From CAZEER01 sp964511215 (lineage in GTDB: Bacteria > Fidelibacterota > Marinisomatia > Marinisomatales > UBA1611), in the NCBI GenBank assembly GCA_964511215.1, contig CAZEER010000003.1:11082-75081 (forward strand): 64,000 nt of DNA, read 5' to 3'. Made by a program: the position numbers and the translations under genes. The notes below the pieces were generated by a model. That model did not search any database, had not been told where the DNA came from, and saw only the letters and a program-made list of their open reading frames with translations. This document shows positions 17,924 to 27,025 of the stretch, piece by piece (position 1 is the stretch's first letter; every line of letters begins with the position of its first letter).

Positions 17924-19537
17924 ATGGATGCATTAAATAGAATAAAATTTCTTGAAGATCGATTACATCGTTTAAGCGAAATAGGCATGGCTTTATCAAC
18001 AGAAAAAGATACAGATCGTCTGTTTGAAATGATTTTGGAAGAAGCAAAAAATATAACATGCGCAGATGGCAGAACTCTATACTCTATGAATAAAGATGGA
18101 GATTTGGACTTCGAAATTTTGCGTAATGATTCAATGAACACTATTATGGGAGGGACTTCTGGAGTGGAGATACCTTATTATCCAGTGCACTTATGGCTAG
18201 ATGATTCAACTCCAAATCAAAAAAATGTTTCAGCTTATGTTGCACTTACTGGGAAAACTGTAAACATAAAAGATGCCTATAAAGAAGAAGGGTTTGACTT
18301 TGAAGGAACCAAGAATTTTGATAAAAAATCTGGATATCGTTCCCAATCATTTCTCACTGTACCTTTAAAAAATCATGAGAATGAAATTATTGGTGTAATG
18401 CAACTTATCAATGCGCAAAATGACAAAGGCGATGTAATTCCATTTAATGAAGAGATGCAGGAGCAGGTAGAGTCTCTTGCTTCTCAGGGTGCTGTTGCTT
18501 TGACAAATAAACGCCTTGTTGAGGAGTTAAAAATACTTTTTGAAGCATTTATTAAACTTATAGCAACTGCAATTGATAAAAAATCAGAATATACTGGCGG
18601 TCATTGTGCGCGAGTTCCTGTTATTACAATGATGTTGGCTGATGCTGTAGCAAAAATGAAGAAAGGGAAATTCAAAGATTTTTCAATGACCGATGATGAA
18701 AGATATGAGTTATATATTGCTGCATGGTTGCACGATTGTGGAAAAGTAGCGACACCCCCTCATGTAGTGGATAAGGGTACAAAACTTGAAACTATATTTG
18801 ATCGTATTGAGCTTATTAAGACTAGGATGGAACTATTAAAACGAGACGCTGAAATTGCCTTTTTACATAGACAGTTAGATGGAAATACTCCAGAATCGTA
18901 TGATGATGAGTATTTCAAAACTATTGAAAAGATTGATACTAATATGAAATTTTTGGAAGAGTGTAATATAGGTGGTGAATATATGCATCCCGAACTGCAG
19001 GATCGAGTAAAGGAAATTGGATCACAGAAAGTATTTTTAAATGGAGAAAAAATTTCACTTCTCACAGAAGAAGAAATAAGCAATCTAAATATTCCTAAGG
19101 GAACGCTCCTGCCTGAAGAAAGAGAAATAATTAATGATCATATTGTTATTACTATTGAGATGTTAGAACAACTTCCTTATCCGAAAAATTTAAAAAATGT
19201 TCCTGAATTTGCTGGAGGACACCATGAGAAATTGGATGGGACTGGTTATCCAAAAGGTTTGAAGGGAACACAAATGTCTACTCAGGCTAAGATCATGGCT
19301 ATTGCTGATATATATGAAGCATTAACTGCTGCAGATCGACCTTACAAGGATGGGAAAACGCTTTCTCAGGCAATGCGTATTATGGGTTTTATGAAAAATG
19401 ACTTCCATATTGATGAGGATTTATTTGAGATATTTGTTACGTCAGGTATTTATAAAAAATATGCAGAAGATTATATAGCAGAAACTCAGATTGATGTGGT
19501 CAATGAATTAGCTGTGTTAGGTAAAAATGAAAAATAA
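17924..19537 (+). CDS. GAF domain HD-GYP phosphodiesterase
   Basis: About 537 residues: a short N-terminal helix, a GAF sensor domain (about 20-205) and an HD-GYP domain (about 215-520) with HDCGK and the full signature HHEKLDGTGYP. HD-GYP proteins hydrolyse cyclic di-GMP or related cyclic dinucleotides. Between the HD and GYP parts is an expanded charged insertion (about 280-400). The ATG at 17924 is chosen over an in-frame TTG at 17918. The stop is overlapped by the next gene, so both are made together. Cytoplasmic; the GAF ligand cannot be told from sequence. Confidence 0.9.
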   Translation: MDALNRIKFLEDRLHRLSEIGMALSTEKDTDRLFEMILEEAKNITCADGRTLYSMNKDGDLDFEILRNDSMNTIMGGTSGVEIPYYPVHLWLDDSTPNQKNVSAYVALTGKTVNIKDAYKEEGFDFEGTKNFDKKSGYRSQSFLTVPLKNHENEIIGVMQLINAQNDKGDVIPFNEEMQEQVESLASQGAVALTNKRLVEELKILFEAFIKLIATAIDKKSEYTGGHCARVPVITMMLADAVAKMKKGKFKDFSMTDDERYELYIAAWLHDCGKVATPPHVVDKGTKLETIFDRIELIKTRMELLKRDAEIAFLHRQLDGNTPESYDDEYFKTIEKIDTNMKFLEECNIGGEYMHPELQDRVKEIGSQKVFLNGEKISLLTEEEISNLNIPKGTLLPEEREIINDHIVITIEMLEQLPYPKNLKNVPEFAGGHHEKLDGTGYPKGLKGTQMSTQAKIMAIADIYEALTAADRPYKDGKTLSQAMRIMGFMKNDFHIDEDLFEIFVTSGIYKKYAEDYIAETQIDVVNELAVLGKNEK

Positions 19538-19853
19538 ACCATTTGTGAAAAATGAATTAAAAGATGCGATCTTCCATTTAATGGATCAAGTTAATTTGTC
19601 TTTGGAATCTGAACAAAATGTAGATGACTTCCTTGATAAAACAGATTTATTTGATCGGTGGGAATTATTACTTCCGGAAGAAGAGTATCCAATTTTTGTT
19701 ATAGCTGTTTTAAATAATATTAGAAGAAATTCTATTATTGATGTAATTGTAGGTGCAATTATTGATAATTCAAAAAACAATATGTACGATGTATTACCTA
19801 ATGTACAAAAAGAAGAATTTCGCTCCCATATTGGAGAGCATCCATTTAGTTAA
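19527..19853 (+). CDS. 108-residue hypothetical partner of the HD-GYP protein
   Basis: Starts 11 bases inside the end of the HD-GYP gene, so it is probably translationally coupled. The product is acidic, soluble and probably helical (FHLMDQVNLSLESEQNVDDF, LLLPEEEYPIFVIAVLNNIR). No motif, signal peptide or family recognised. The overlap suggests a regulatory or adaptor role for the phosphodiesterase, or simply an adjacent gene. Confidence 0.65.
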   Translation: MKNKPFVKNELKDAIFHLMDQVNLSLESEQNVDDFLDKTDLFDRWELLLPEEEYPIFVIAVLNNIRRNSIIDVIVGAIIDNSKNNMYDVLPNVQKEEFRSHIGEHPFS

Positions 19854-19901
19854 GTTGGTTCTAGATGAATCTCTATAAAATGTTGAACTAATTGTTATTG
19901 C

Positions 19902-21695
19902 ATGATGGCTGATATATTTTTTGTAATTGGTGTTCTTTTTTTTGGTTTTATTCTTTTTATCTCAGAACTGTTTTCAATTGACCTAACTGCAATGATTATT
20001 CTAACTATTCTATTTGTTATGGGTTATTTAACACCTCAAGAAGCATTGTCAGGGTTCTCTAACCCAGCAGTTATTACCATTGCTTTTCTTTTTATTATAA
20101 GTCATGCACTTCAAAAAACGCGTATCCTAGAGTATTTGATTATTAGAGTGAGGAGGCTTGCAGATAGATCTATTCGTTTAGGAAGAGCCGTCTATCTATT
20201 AACTATTGGCTTGGCTTCGGCAGTAGTAAATAATACTGCGATCGTAGCTATTTTTATGCCTGTGAGTATTAGACTATCTCAAAAATATAAAATGAGCCCT
20301 TCAAAAATCTTAATACCTTTAAGCTATGCAGCAATATTAGGCGGGACTTTAACTCTCGTAGGGACATCTACAAATCTGCTTGTTAATTCAATTTATGCTC
20401 TAGAGCCAGGGGTAGAGCCTATGGGAATGTTTGAGTTTACTAAATATGGAATAATTTTGCTGGTTATAGGTCTTACTTATATTTTATTTATTGCACCTCA
20501 TCTTCTGCCATCACGTACTTCAACTTCAAGTTTAACAAAAAGTTACCATTTAGGTGGATATCTTACTGAAATGAAAATTGCTAATGAGTCACCGCTCAAT
20601 GGCAAAACATGTATGGACAGAGGAATTAACAAAAATTATGATGTAATGGTGCTAGATATATTAAGAGATGGGAAAATGATCACAAATAGTATTCGTTTAA
20701 CTCGTTTAAAAGAAAATGATATTTTATTTGTGAGAGGGACTCTTGAAAATTTTTTACGTATGAAGGAAGTTGAAAAAGTTACATTACTTACGGATGAAAA
20801 ACTTACTCAAGAAGAATTAGAAAAAGAAGACAATGTACTTGTAGAAGCTTTAATAACAGATAAATCTGACTTAGTTGGGCAGAGTTTGATGACAGGTAAT
20901 TTTCGTAGAAGGTTTGGGCTCTTTATTATCGCAATTCGAAGGGAAGGTTCAATTTTGAGAAAAAAAATTGCACATGTTGTTTTGAATGCTTATGATACTT
21001 TGCTTGTATACGGCCCAGAAAAAAAAGTAAATAATTTATCAGAAAATGGTGAATTTCTTGTTTTGGGTGAAGTGGATGCTGAATTACAGAAACAACGTCT
21101 TTGGTGGATGACAATAGTTGCTATTCTCGGTACGATTACTTTAGCTGCTTTTGGGATTATGCCTATTGTAAAAAGTGCTATGCTAGGTGTTGTTGTATTA
21201 TTAACTCTTAGAATTATAACTCCACAGGAAAGTTATCAATCAATAAACTGGCAGGTAATAATCTTAATTTCAGCACTTATTCCAGTAGGGATCGTAATAC
21301 AAAAAACTGGTACAGCAGAGTGGCTTGGTGGTTTTATAGCTTCTGCCACGAGTTCTGCTCCTAAGGATTGGCAACCAAAAGTGCTTCTCGGATTAATATA
21401 TTTAATAACGGTTGTTTTAACTGAAGTATCATCGAATGCAGCAACAGCTATAATCATGACGCCTATCGCACTAGCTGTAACTCAACAGATGGGGTTTGAT
21501 CCTCGTGCTTTTGTTTTTGCAGTAGCATTTGCGGCTTCAGCATCTTTTATAACTCCTGTGGGTTACCAAACTAATCTTATGGTCTATGGACCTGGGGGTT
21601 ATAAATTTGGTGACTATATTCGTGTTGGATTACCCCTGGCATTAATTTTTTGGATAACAGCTATTTTTATTCTTCCAGTCTTATGGCCAATTTGA
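19902..21695 (+). CDS. DASS/SLC13-type anion:Na+ symporter with TrkA-C domains
   Basis: A 597-residue transporter with two membrane halves flanking two soluble RCK_C/TrkA_C-type domains (about 210-390; ENDILFVRGTLENFLRM and AYDTLLVYGPEKKV). Family features: the paired SNT-type helix turns VNNTAIVAIFMPVS and GTSTNLLVN in the first half, and SSNAATAIIMTPIALAV and VGYQTNLMVYGPG in the second. Members move sulfate, dicarboxylates or related anions with sodium; the substrate cannot be deduced. It follows the HD-GYP pair by about 50 bases. Confidence 0.9.
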   Translation: MMADIFFVIGVLFFGFILFISELFSIDLTAMIILTILFVMGYLTPQEALSGFSNPAVITIAFLFIISHALQKTRILEYLIIRVRRLADRSIRLGRAVYLLTIGLASAVVNNTAIVAIFMPVSIRLSQKYKMSPSKILIPLSYAAILGGTLTLVGTSTNLLVNSIYALEPGVEPMGMFEFTKYGIILLVIGLTYILFIAPHLLPSRTSTSSLTKSYHLGGYLTEMKIANESPLNGKTCMDRGINKNYDVMVLDILRDGKMITNSIRLTRLKENDILFVRGTLENFLRMKEVEKVTLLTDEKLTQEELEKEDNVLVEALITDKSDLVGQSLMTGNFRRRFGLFIIAIRREGSILRKKIAHVVLNAYDTLLVYGPEKKVNNLSENGEFLVLGEVDAELQKQRLWWMTIVAILGTITLAAFGIMPIVKSAMLGVVVLLTLRIITPQESYQSINWQVIILISALIPVGIVIQKTGTAEWLGGFIASATSSAPKDWQPKVLLGLIYLITVVLTEVSSNAATAIIMTPIALAVTQQMGFDPRAFVFAVAFAASASFITPVGYQTNLMVYGPGGYKFGDYIRVGLPLALIFWITAIFILPVLWPI

Positions 21696-21987
21696 CAAAA
21701 TAATTATTATAAGAATAAGATGAAATATGGATACCAGAAAACTATTTTTAAATTTCTTTAAGATGTAAACAATCAAATCCATTTTTGGTAAAATATATAT
21801 ATAGTTCAGTAATTATTTCAGTTTTGAATGTTGAACAATAACCTAGTATCAGTAATCATAAAGAATTACTACAGTCTCGTAGAAAAGTAAATATGATGTT
21901 AAAAAATGACAAAGATTAAATCTGAAATAATATCAAAATTACTTTACACTAACTCAAAATCTATTTAATAACTTTAAATCAAATTTT
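21696..21987. other. 292-base intergenic stretch without a gene
   Basis: Very AT-rich sequence between the DASS transporter and the MATE gene. There are stop codons in all frames and no tRNA-like cloverleaf. The only structure seen is a weak AT stem (AGTAAT 851-856 and ATTACT 865-870 in the 21 kb line) without a T tract. It presumably holds the end of one transcript and the promoter of the MATE gene; neither can be placed with confidence. Confidence 0.5.
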
Positions 21988-23385
21988 ATGGATATTAAAC
22001 TCCAATCGGAATCACGGCTAGAATCATTTTTGGAAGACCCTGCAAAAGCATTATGGAGACTAGCAATTCCTATAATGTTTGGAATGGGTATTCAAACATT
22101 TTATAATATAGTGGATATGTTGTTTATTGGGCGATTGGGTGGAGATGCAATCACTGGTATCGCATTTAATATGCCAATATTTTTTCTGATGCTAGGTCTG
22201 ACTATGGGGCTGGGGTCAGGTGTCACAGCTTCTATAGCACGATTTATTGGTAAAAAAAATAAGGCTGGGGCAGATAACAGTGCTGAACATGCATTGGCAA
22301 TAGCAGGAATCATTGCTATAGTTTTTACAAGTATTGGCGTACTTTTTGGTGAGAATATATTATCCTTTCTTGGAGCTGAAGGGAATATCCATAGACTCGC
22401 TTGGGATTATCTATCTATGATTGTAGTAGGTTTGCCCTTTATGGTGTTTTCAGGCTTTTTCCGATCTATTTTGGCTGGAGAAGGGGATATGAAATTTCCA
22501 ATGATGATTGCTGGTTTAGGCACAGTTTTAAATATATTATTAGATCCTATTTTTATTTTTAATCTAGAAAATTATGGTAATATTGGATTTGGTATGGGGG
22601 TGAGAGGCGCCGCTCTAGCAACAGTTTTGTCACAACTAATAGTATTCATTATTTTTGTTTATATGCTATTTGTAAAAGATCATGCATACATTACTTTCCG
22701 GTTAAAATATTTTTCACCTTCAAAATTAATTCTTTGGGATATTATCAGGGTTGGTCTTCCTGCATCTTTATCAATGGTAATTATGGCGATGGGGCAAGGA
22801 ATTTTCAATAAAATTTTGATTCATTATTCTTCCCAAGCAGTTGCGGCATATCAAGTTGCAGGCAGACTAGATATGTTGATTTTTTTACCAATTTTTGCGA
22901 TAGCAGGTGGTATGACCACTCTGGTTGGAATGTTTTATGGAGCTAAAGAAATTGAAGCGTTAAATCATATAATTGGATATGGTATTAAAAGTGCATTTTC
23001 CATAACTTTAATTGCTTCTTTATTTGTTTATGTATTTGCGAATACCTTTTCTTCATGGTTTACCAATGACCAAGAAATTATTGATGTATCAGTAAGTTTT
23101 TTAAGATTGCTTTGTCTCATTTATCCTTTGGTAGCTATAGCAATTACTTCTGGAAGAGTGATGCAAGGAATGGGTAGAGGATTGCCAGTTTTAATTATTA
23201 CCATAGTCCGAGTACTGGGAATAAGTGCACCTTTATCACTTTATTTTAGTTTTGTATTAAATAAACCAATTGAGTGGAACTGGTATGCTATGATGATTGG
23301 AGCTGGCACTGCATTTTTGATTGCTATAACATGGGTTCGTGTTGAAATAAATAAGATAAATAAACTACATAGTGAAACTATATGA
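21988..23385 (+). CDS. MATE family efflux transporter
   Basis: A 465-residue protein with twelve predicted membrane helices. The N-terminus (ALWRLAIPIMFGMGIQTFYN, then DMLFIGRLGG) is typical of MATE transporters, which use Na+ or H+ gradients to export cationic drugs or metabolites. It overlaps the start of the pterin dehydratase gene by 4 bases (ATGA), so the two are coupled. Substrate unknown. Confidence 0.9.
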   Translation: MDIKLQSESRLESFLEDPAKALWRLAIPIMFGMGIQTFYNIVDMLFIGRLGGDAITGIAFNMPIFFLMLGLTMGLGSGVTASIARFIGKKNKAGADNSAEHALAIAGIIAIVFTSIGVLFGENILSFLGAEGNIHRLAWDYLSMIVVGLPFMVFSGFFRSILAGEGDMKFPMMIAGLGTVLNILLDPIFIFNLENYGNIGFGMGVRGAALATVLSQLIVFIIFVYMLFVKDHAYITFRLKYFSPSKLILWDIIRVGLPASLSMVIMAMGQGIFNKILIHYSSQAVAAYQVAGRLDMLIFLPIFAIAGGMTTLVGMFYGAKEIEALNHIIGYGIKSAFSITLIASLFVYVFANTFSSWFTNDQEIIDVSVSFLRLLCLIYPLVAIAITSGRVMQGMGRGLPVLIITIVRVLGISAPLSLYFSFVLNKPIEWNWYAMMIGAGTAFLIAITWVRVEINKINKLHSETI

Positions 23386-23660
23386 GCCTTTTAACAGATT
23401 TTCAGATTCAAAACCTTTTAAAAAATCTTACTGATTGGGAATATATAGATAACTCTATTCAAAAAACTTATGTATTCACTTCGTATATGGATAGTATTGA
23501 ATTTATAAACCGATTAGCTGAGAAAGCTGAAGCAGCCAATCATCATCCTGATATAATTGTAGGTTGGCGTAAGGTTAAATTATCTTTTACCTCCCATGAT
23601 CAAGGGGGTGTTACATCTTCATGTATAGAAATGGCGATACAGGCAGACTTAGTATTATAA
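23382..23660 (+). CDS. Pterin-4a-carbinolamine dehydratase
   Basis: A 92-residue protein of the PCD/DCoH/PhhB family. The active-site segment EKAEAANHHPDI carries the conserved paired His and the Pro-Asp. The enzyme dehydrates 4a-hydroxytetrahydrobiopterin; in bacteria without phenylalanine hydroxylase it is thought to serve molybdopterin or folate-related chemistry. No aromatic hydroxylase lies nearby. Coupled to the MATE gene; ends 3 bases before the convergent bioY stop. Confidence 0.9.
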   Translation: MSLLTDFQIQNLLKNLTDWEYIDNSIQKTYVFTSYMDSIEFINRLAEKAEAANHHPDIIVGWRKVKLSFTSHDQGGVTSSCIEMAIQADLVL

Positions 23661-23663
23661 AGG

Positions 23664-24230
23664 TTAAATTTTTCTGCTAATTATTAATAATCCTGTACAG
23701 ACACATGATTTAACTATATCGCCAATTAAGAATGGATAAAAGCCTATAGTTAAGGCTTTTTCAATACCTAAATCAAAGGAAATTAGGTAAAGTACACCAG
23801 TTATAAGGATTATTGTTGTAGATACCAAACAAGATATAAAGCTACTTAGGTAGTTTTTCGTAAATCCCTTTTCTGCTAAAAAACCAATTAGGAATACAGC
23901 TAAAACAAATCCCCATAGGTAACCACCAGTTGGGCCAATTAGTATGTGGATACCTCCTTTAAATTGCGCAAAAACGGGTATCCCAATTGCACCTTCAAAA
24001 AGATAACATAGAACAGCCAACACCCCACGTTGGGCACCTAATAATCCTCCAACTAAAACTACTCCAATAGTTTGCCCTGTTATGGGGACCGGGCTATGTG
24101 GTAGGGGGATAGAAATTTGTGCTAATATGGCTATGAATAAAGATCCAAGTAGGATTGAAAAAATATTAGCAGTTTTTTCATCAATTGAAAGAATACCATT
24201 ATGATTTAAATAAATTGTTCTTGTTTTCAT
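23664..24230 (-). CDS. bioY: BioY biotin transporter S component
   Basis: A 188-residue membrane protein with about six helices. The segment QISIPLPHSPVPITGQT is the BioY signature, and GGLLGAQRGVLAV and GPTGGYLWGF match too. It binds and imports biotin, alone or with an ECF energising module, which is not in the window. It is 20 bases after the SDR gene and may be the last gene of the long salvage operon or have its own promoter. The role beside amino-sugar genes is probably incidental. Confidence 0.9.
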   Translation of the reverse strand: MKTRTIYLNHNGILSIDEKTANIFSILLGSLFIAILAQISIPLPHSPVPITGQTIGVVLVGGLLGAQRGVLAVLCYLFEGAIGIPVFAQFKGGIHILIGPTGGYLWGFVLAVFLIGFLAEKGFTKNYLSSFISCLVSTTIILITGVLYLISFDLGIEKALTIGFYPFLIGDIVKSCVCTGLLIISRKI

Positions 24231-24250
24231 AATTGTAAATTATTCAATAT

Positions 24251-25009
24251 TTATATAATTGGCTTATGAAAGATTACTTTTATTAACCAATTGTAAATGG
24301 TATTAGGAATTATACGTGCAATCCAGATTAAAATTTTGTAATACCATGGATATACATAGGTACTTGTGCCCTTATTAATAATTTTAATGAACTTTTTTGC
24401 AGCGTTATTTGCCGATTTCATAGGCCATTTTCTTGCAGGTCCTTTCACCATAGGAGTGTCAATAAAGCCTGGGCAAATAGATATAGTTTTGATATTGTAC
24501 CTTTGTAAGGTAGGACGCCAAGAATCAAAAATCATGCGTATCGCAATCTTAGAACTTGCATAACCCCCATGATAAGGAAGAGGCATAAAGCTTGCGACAG
24601 AGCTAATGCATACTAAAGAACCATTTTTCTGTTTTTTCATTATTGGAATAAAAGGCATCAATGTATTAGTAACACCAAGAATATTAGTTGTTAGTATTTG
24701 ATTAATATTTCTACTAGAGCCACTGTAGAGGTTATCATCACCTCCAATTCCAGCATTTGCGATAACACAATCTATTCCTCCAGTGATTTCAAGAAAATTA
24801 TTGGCAACTATTTTACATTTTTTTTGGTCACATACATCTAGCTCATAAACAATTGGTTTTCCACCAAGTTTTTCACATTCATCAGCAATATTATTAAGTA
24901 TTTCAACTCTTCGTGCAGAAATCCCAATGGTACATTTTTGTTTAGCATACATATAAGCAAGTGCTTTACCAATACCTGAAGAGACACCTGTAATAAAAAT
25001 ATTTTTCAT
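24251..25009 (-). CDS. Short-chain dehydrogenase/reductase
   Basis: A 252-residue classical SDR: nucleotide-binding GVSSGIGKALAY, NAG in VIANAGIG, the catalytic Ser of CISSVAS, and YASSK with the Tyr and Lys. A hydrophobic C-terminal segment (YYKILIWIARIIPNTIYNWL) suggests membrane association, as in many lipid- or sugar-related SDRs. The start overlaps the MBL-hydrolase stop by 4 bases, so it belongs to the salvage operon. The substrate is unknown. Confidence 0.85.
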   Translation of the reverse strand: MKNIFITGVSSGIGKALAYMYAKQKCTIGISARRVEILNNIADECEKLGGKPIVYELDVCDQKKCKIVANNFLEITGGIDCVIANAGIGGDDNLYSGSSRNINQILTTNILGVTNTLMPFIPIMKKQKNGSLVCISSVASFMPLPYHGGYASSKIAIRMIFDSWRPTLQRYNIKTISICPGFIDTPMVKGPARKWPMKSANNAAKKFIKIINKGTSTYVYPWYYKILIWIARIIPNTIYNWLIKVIFHKPII

Positions 25010-25908
25010 AAATTAAACCTGTCACCTTCTCGAGCGACATTGAATCTGTTTGATCTAATTATTTTTGAAGCTGCACCATTTTTCACTATTGCGGGGTTGG
25101 AGTGATTAAAATGAATAAAATGAATTTTATTTCTATTTTTTGTATTCAACATTTTTAATGTTTCTATTGTTTCAATAATAAAAGGATGAGGTATTTCACT
25201 CATATCTCTATTGGGTAATTCATCTTGAGAATAAAAGGTTCCATCAAGAAGTGCAAAATCTGTATTTAAAACAATTTGAAAAATGTCTTGGTCCCATTTT
25301 TCCCATTTATCTATATCAGGTATATAAATTAGTGATTTAGCATCGCTCATGATCCTATAGCCAACAGTCTCTGAATATTCATCCCTATGGGGTACCAGAA
25401 AAGGTTCAATAAATAACTGATCACTAAGTTTTATTTCTCGATTATTTTGGATATGAGAGATCGTAATATTATTAAGAGAAATTAGTTGGTTCCATGGTCC
25501 ATTATTTTTAAGAAATTTTCCCATTTTCGGCATGACATATACAGGGATATTTTTTGCCCCCATGACTTCCCGCCCAAGATGTAATAAACCTGTATAGTGT
25601 CCCATATGTGCGTGAGTTAAGAATATACCTGATAATTCACTATCATGGGATTTTTTTAGAATTCTTGTTTGGTATGCAAAATCTGGAGTAGCATCAATGA
25701 TCCAACTTTTGTTATTGCGTGGGTCAACAATTCCAATGCAAGAGACCTTTTCTTTTAGACCTGATTCCCAAAGATTTTGGCAACAATGTTTTTCACATCC
25801 TGCGTGAGGAAAACCACCATCTTGAGCAATGCCAAGGACTACTATGTAAGGAGTCTCTCTTGAATATAAAAAACCAATAATCAGTAATATGAATAAAAAG
25901 AGTTTCAT
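25006..25908 (-). CDS. Exported PqqB-like metallo-beta-lactamase-fold hydrolase
   Basis: A 300-residue protein with an N-terminal signal peptide (MKLFLFILLIIGFLYS). It has the MBL metal motif THAHMGHYTGL and downstream metal-binding His residues (VPHRDEY, FIHFNHSN). The N-terminal VVLGIAQDGGFPHAGC is characteristic of PqqB-like members; CEKHCC adds a Cys cluster that might bind another metal. No other PQQ genes are present, so it is a family relative and not a PQQ enzyme. Coupled by 4-base overlaps to the genes on both sides. Confidence 0.85.
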   Translation of the reverse strand: MKLFLFILLIIGFLYSRETPYIVVLGIAQDGGFPHAGCEKHCCQNLWESGLKEKVSCIGIVDPRNNKSWIIDATPDFAYQTRILKKSHDSELSGIFLTHAHMGHYTGLLHLGREVMGAKNIPVYVMPKMGKFLKNNGPWNQLISLNNITISHIQNNREIKLSDQLFIEPFLVPHRDEYSETVGYRIMSDAKSLIYIPDIDKWEKWDQDIFQIVLNTDFALLDGTFYSQDELPNRDMSEIPHPFIIETIETLKMLNTKNRNKIHFIHFNHSNPAIVKNGAASKIIRSNRFNVAREGDRFNL

Positions 25909-27023
25909 AACTTTATTTGAATTTTTCTCCTATACATCCAATATAAAACAAACCAGAATCCTACTACATGTGTCAGCGCAAAAAGTAAAGATCCATTTAA
26001 GTCGTCTCCAGCTAGAGGAACAAAAATTGTTTTATAGAGATAATTGTGTGCACTGGTCATCTCTCCATCTAGGTTTAAATTTTTATAGAAACCAATCGTT
26101 TTTGCCCATAAGCCTGCCAAGATAAAAAGAAAGATTGAATTTGTACCAAATACTTCGAAAACCCAGAATGGTTTTTTCCAGAGTTTTATATCAATCAAAA
26201 ATGTAAGTCCTGCTAAAATTATTGCTCCGATTCCTCCTGTGAATAAAACATAAGAACTAGTCCATAATGGTTTATTTATAGGGAAGATAAATCCCCAGAC
26301 GTATCCAGTAATAAGCAGTATAAAGCCAAAAATAGTCATTCGTTTTGCACAATCTGTATAATTTTTGGTTGTATGAAGCATCCCACCCATTAGATAACCA
26401 ATAATCACAGTGCCGATTGATGGGATTGTACTTAGCAACCCTTCAGGATCAAAACGAATTCCAAATCCATTCCAAAGATGCTGCTTACCTAAAATGAAAA
26501 TATCAATCTTTCGTGCCAGATTTGTTTCAAGGCTGTAAACCTGACCAGTACCACCTAACCACATTAATCCCCAATAAAATAATAGAATCCCTGTTAATAT
26601 TTTAGTCAATTGTCTAAAGTCATACCTAATGATTAGACATGCACTCAGACCATATGCAAGTGCAATACGCTGCAGTACACCCATTATTCTAAATGTTGAC
26701 CAGTCCCAATCTTGGCGAATAAAAGGGTATGCTTGAAGCAAAATACCTGCAGTGAAAATTGAAAATGTTCTCCAGAATATATGTTTATAAAATTGTTTTG
26801 ACGGGAAATAATGCCACTTAACAAAAGCAAATCTCATGGAAGACCCAACCAGAAAAAGGAAGAATGGAAAAACTAAATCAGTAAGAGTACAACCATTCCA
26901 TTTGGCATGTAACAGAGGTGCATAGACGTGTCCCCAACTACCGGGATTATTTACAATAATCATCAAGGATATAGTAATGCCTCTAAAAATATCAATTGAA
27001 TAAATTCGTCTTGGTTTTGACAT
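25905..27023 (-). CDS. NagX-like membrane acyltransferase (DUF5009, HGSNAT-related)
   Basis: About 372 residues with ten or so membrane helices. The start is placed at ATG 27023, giving MSKPRRIYSIDIFRGITISL; the frame continues upstream to 27176 but that part lies inside the symporter gene. SIDIFRGITISLMIIVNNPG is the family hallmark. Eukaryotic relatives acetylate terminal glucosamine of heparan sulfate across the lysosomal membrane; bacterial nagX genes sit in GlcNAc-use clusters. Here it is 2 bases after a Na+ symporter and in an operon with NagZ and a sugar kinase, so action on an amino sugar of murein is a reasonable inference. Confidence 0.85.
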   Translation of the reverse strand: MSKPRRIYSIDIFRGITISLMIIVNNPGSWGHVYAPLLHAKWNGCTLTDLVFPFFLFLVGSSMRFAFVKWHYFPSKQFYKHIFWRTFSIFTAGILLQAYPFIRQDWDWSTFRIMGVLQRIALAYGLSACLIIRYDFRQLTKILTGILLFYWGLMWLGGTGQVYSLETNLARKIDIFILGKQHLWNGFGIRFDPEGLLSTIPSIGTVIIGYLMGGMLHTTKNYTDCAKRMTIFGFILLITGYVWGFIFPINKPLWTSSYVLFTGGIGAIILAGLTFLIDIKLWKKPFWVFEVFGTNSIFLFILAGLWAKTIGFYKNLNLDGEMTSAHNYLYKTIFVPLAGDDLNGSLLFALTHVVGFWFVLYWMYRRKIQIKL

Positions 27024-27025
27024 AT

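Noticed and set aside
25006..25908. True PQQ biosynthesis gene pqqB
   Set aside because: No other pqq genes are present and it has a signal peptide and amino-sugar neighbours. It is a family relative only.
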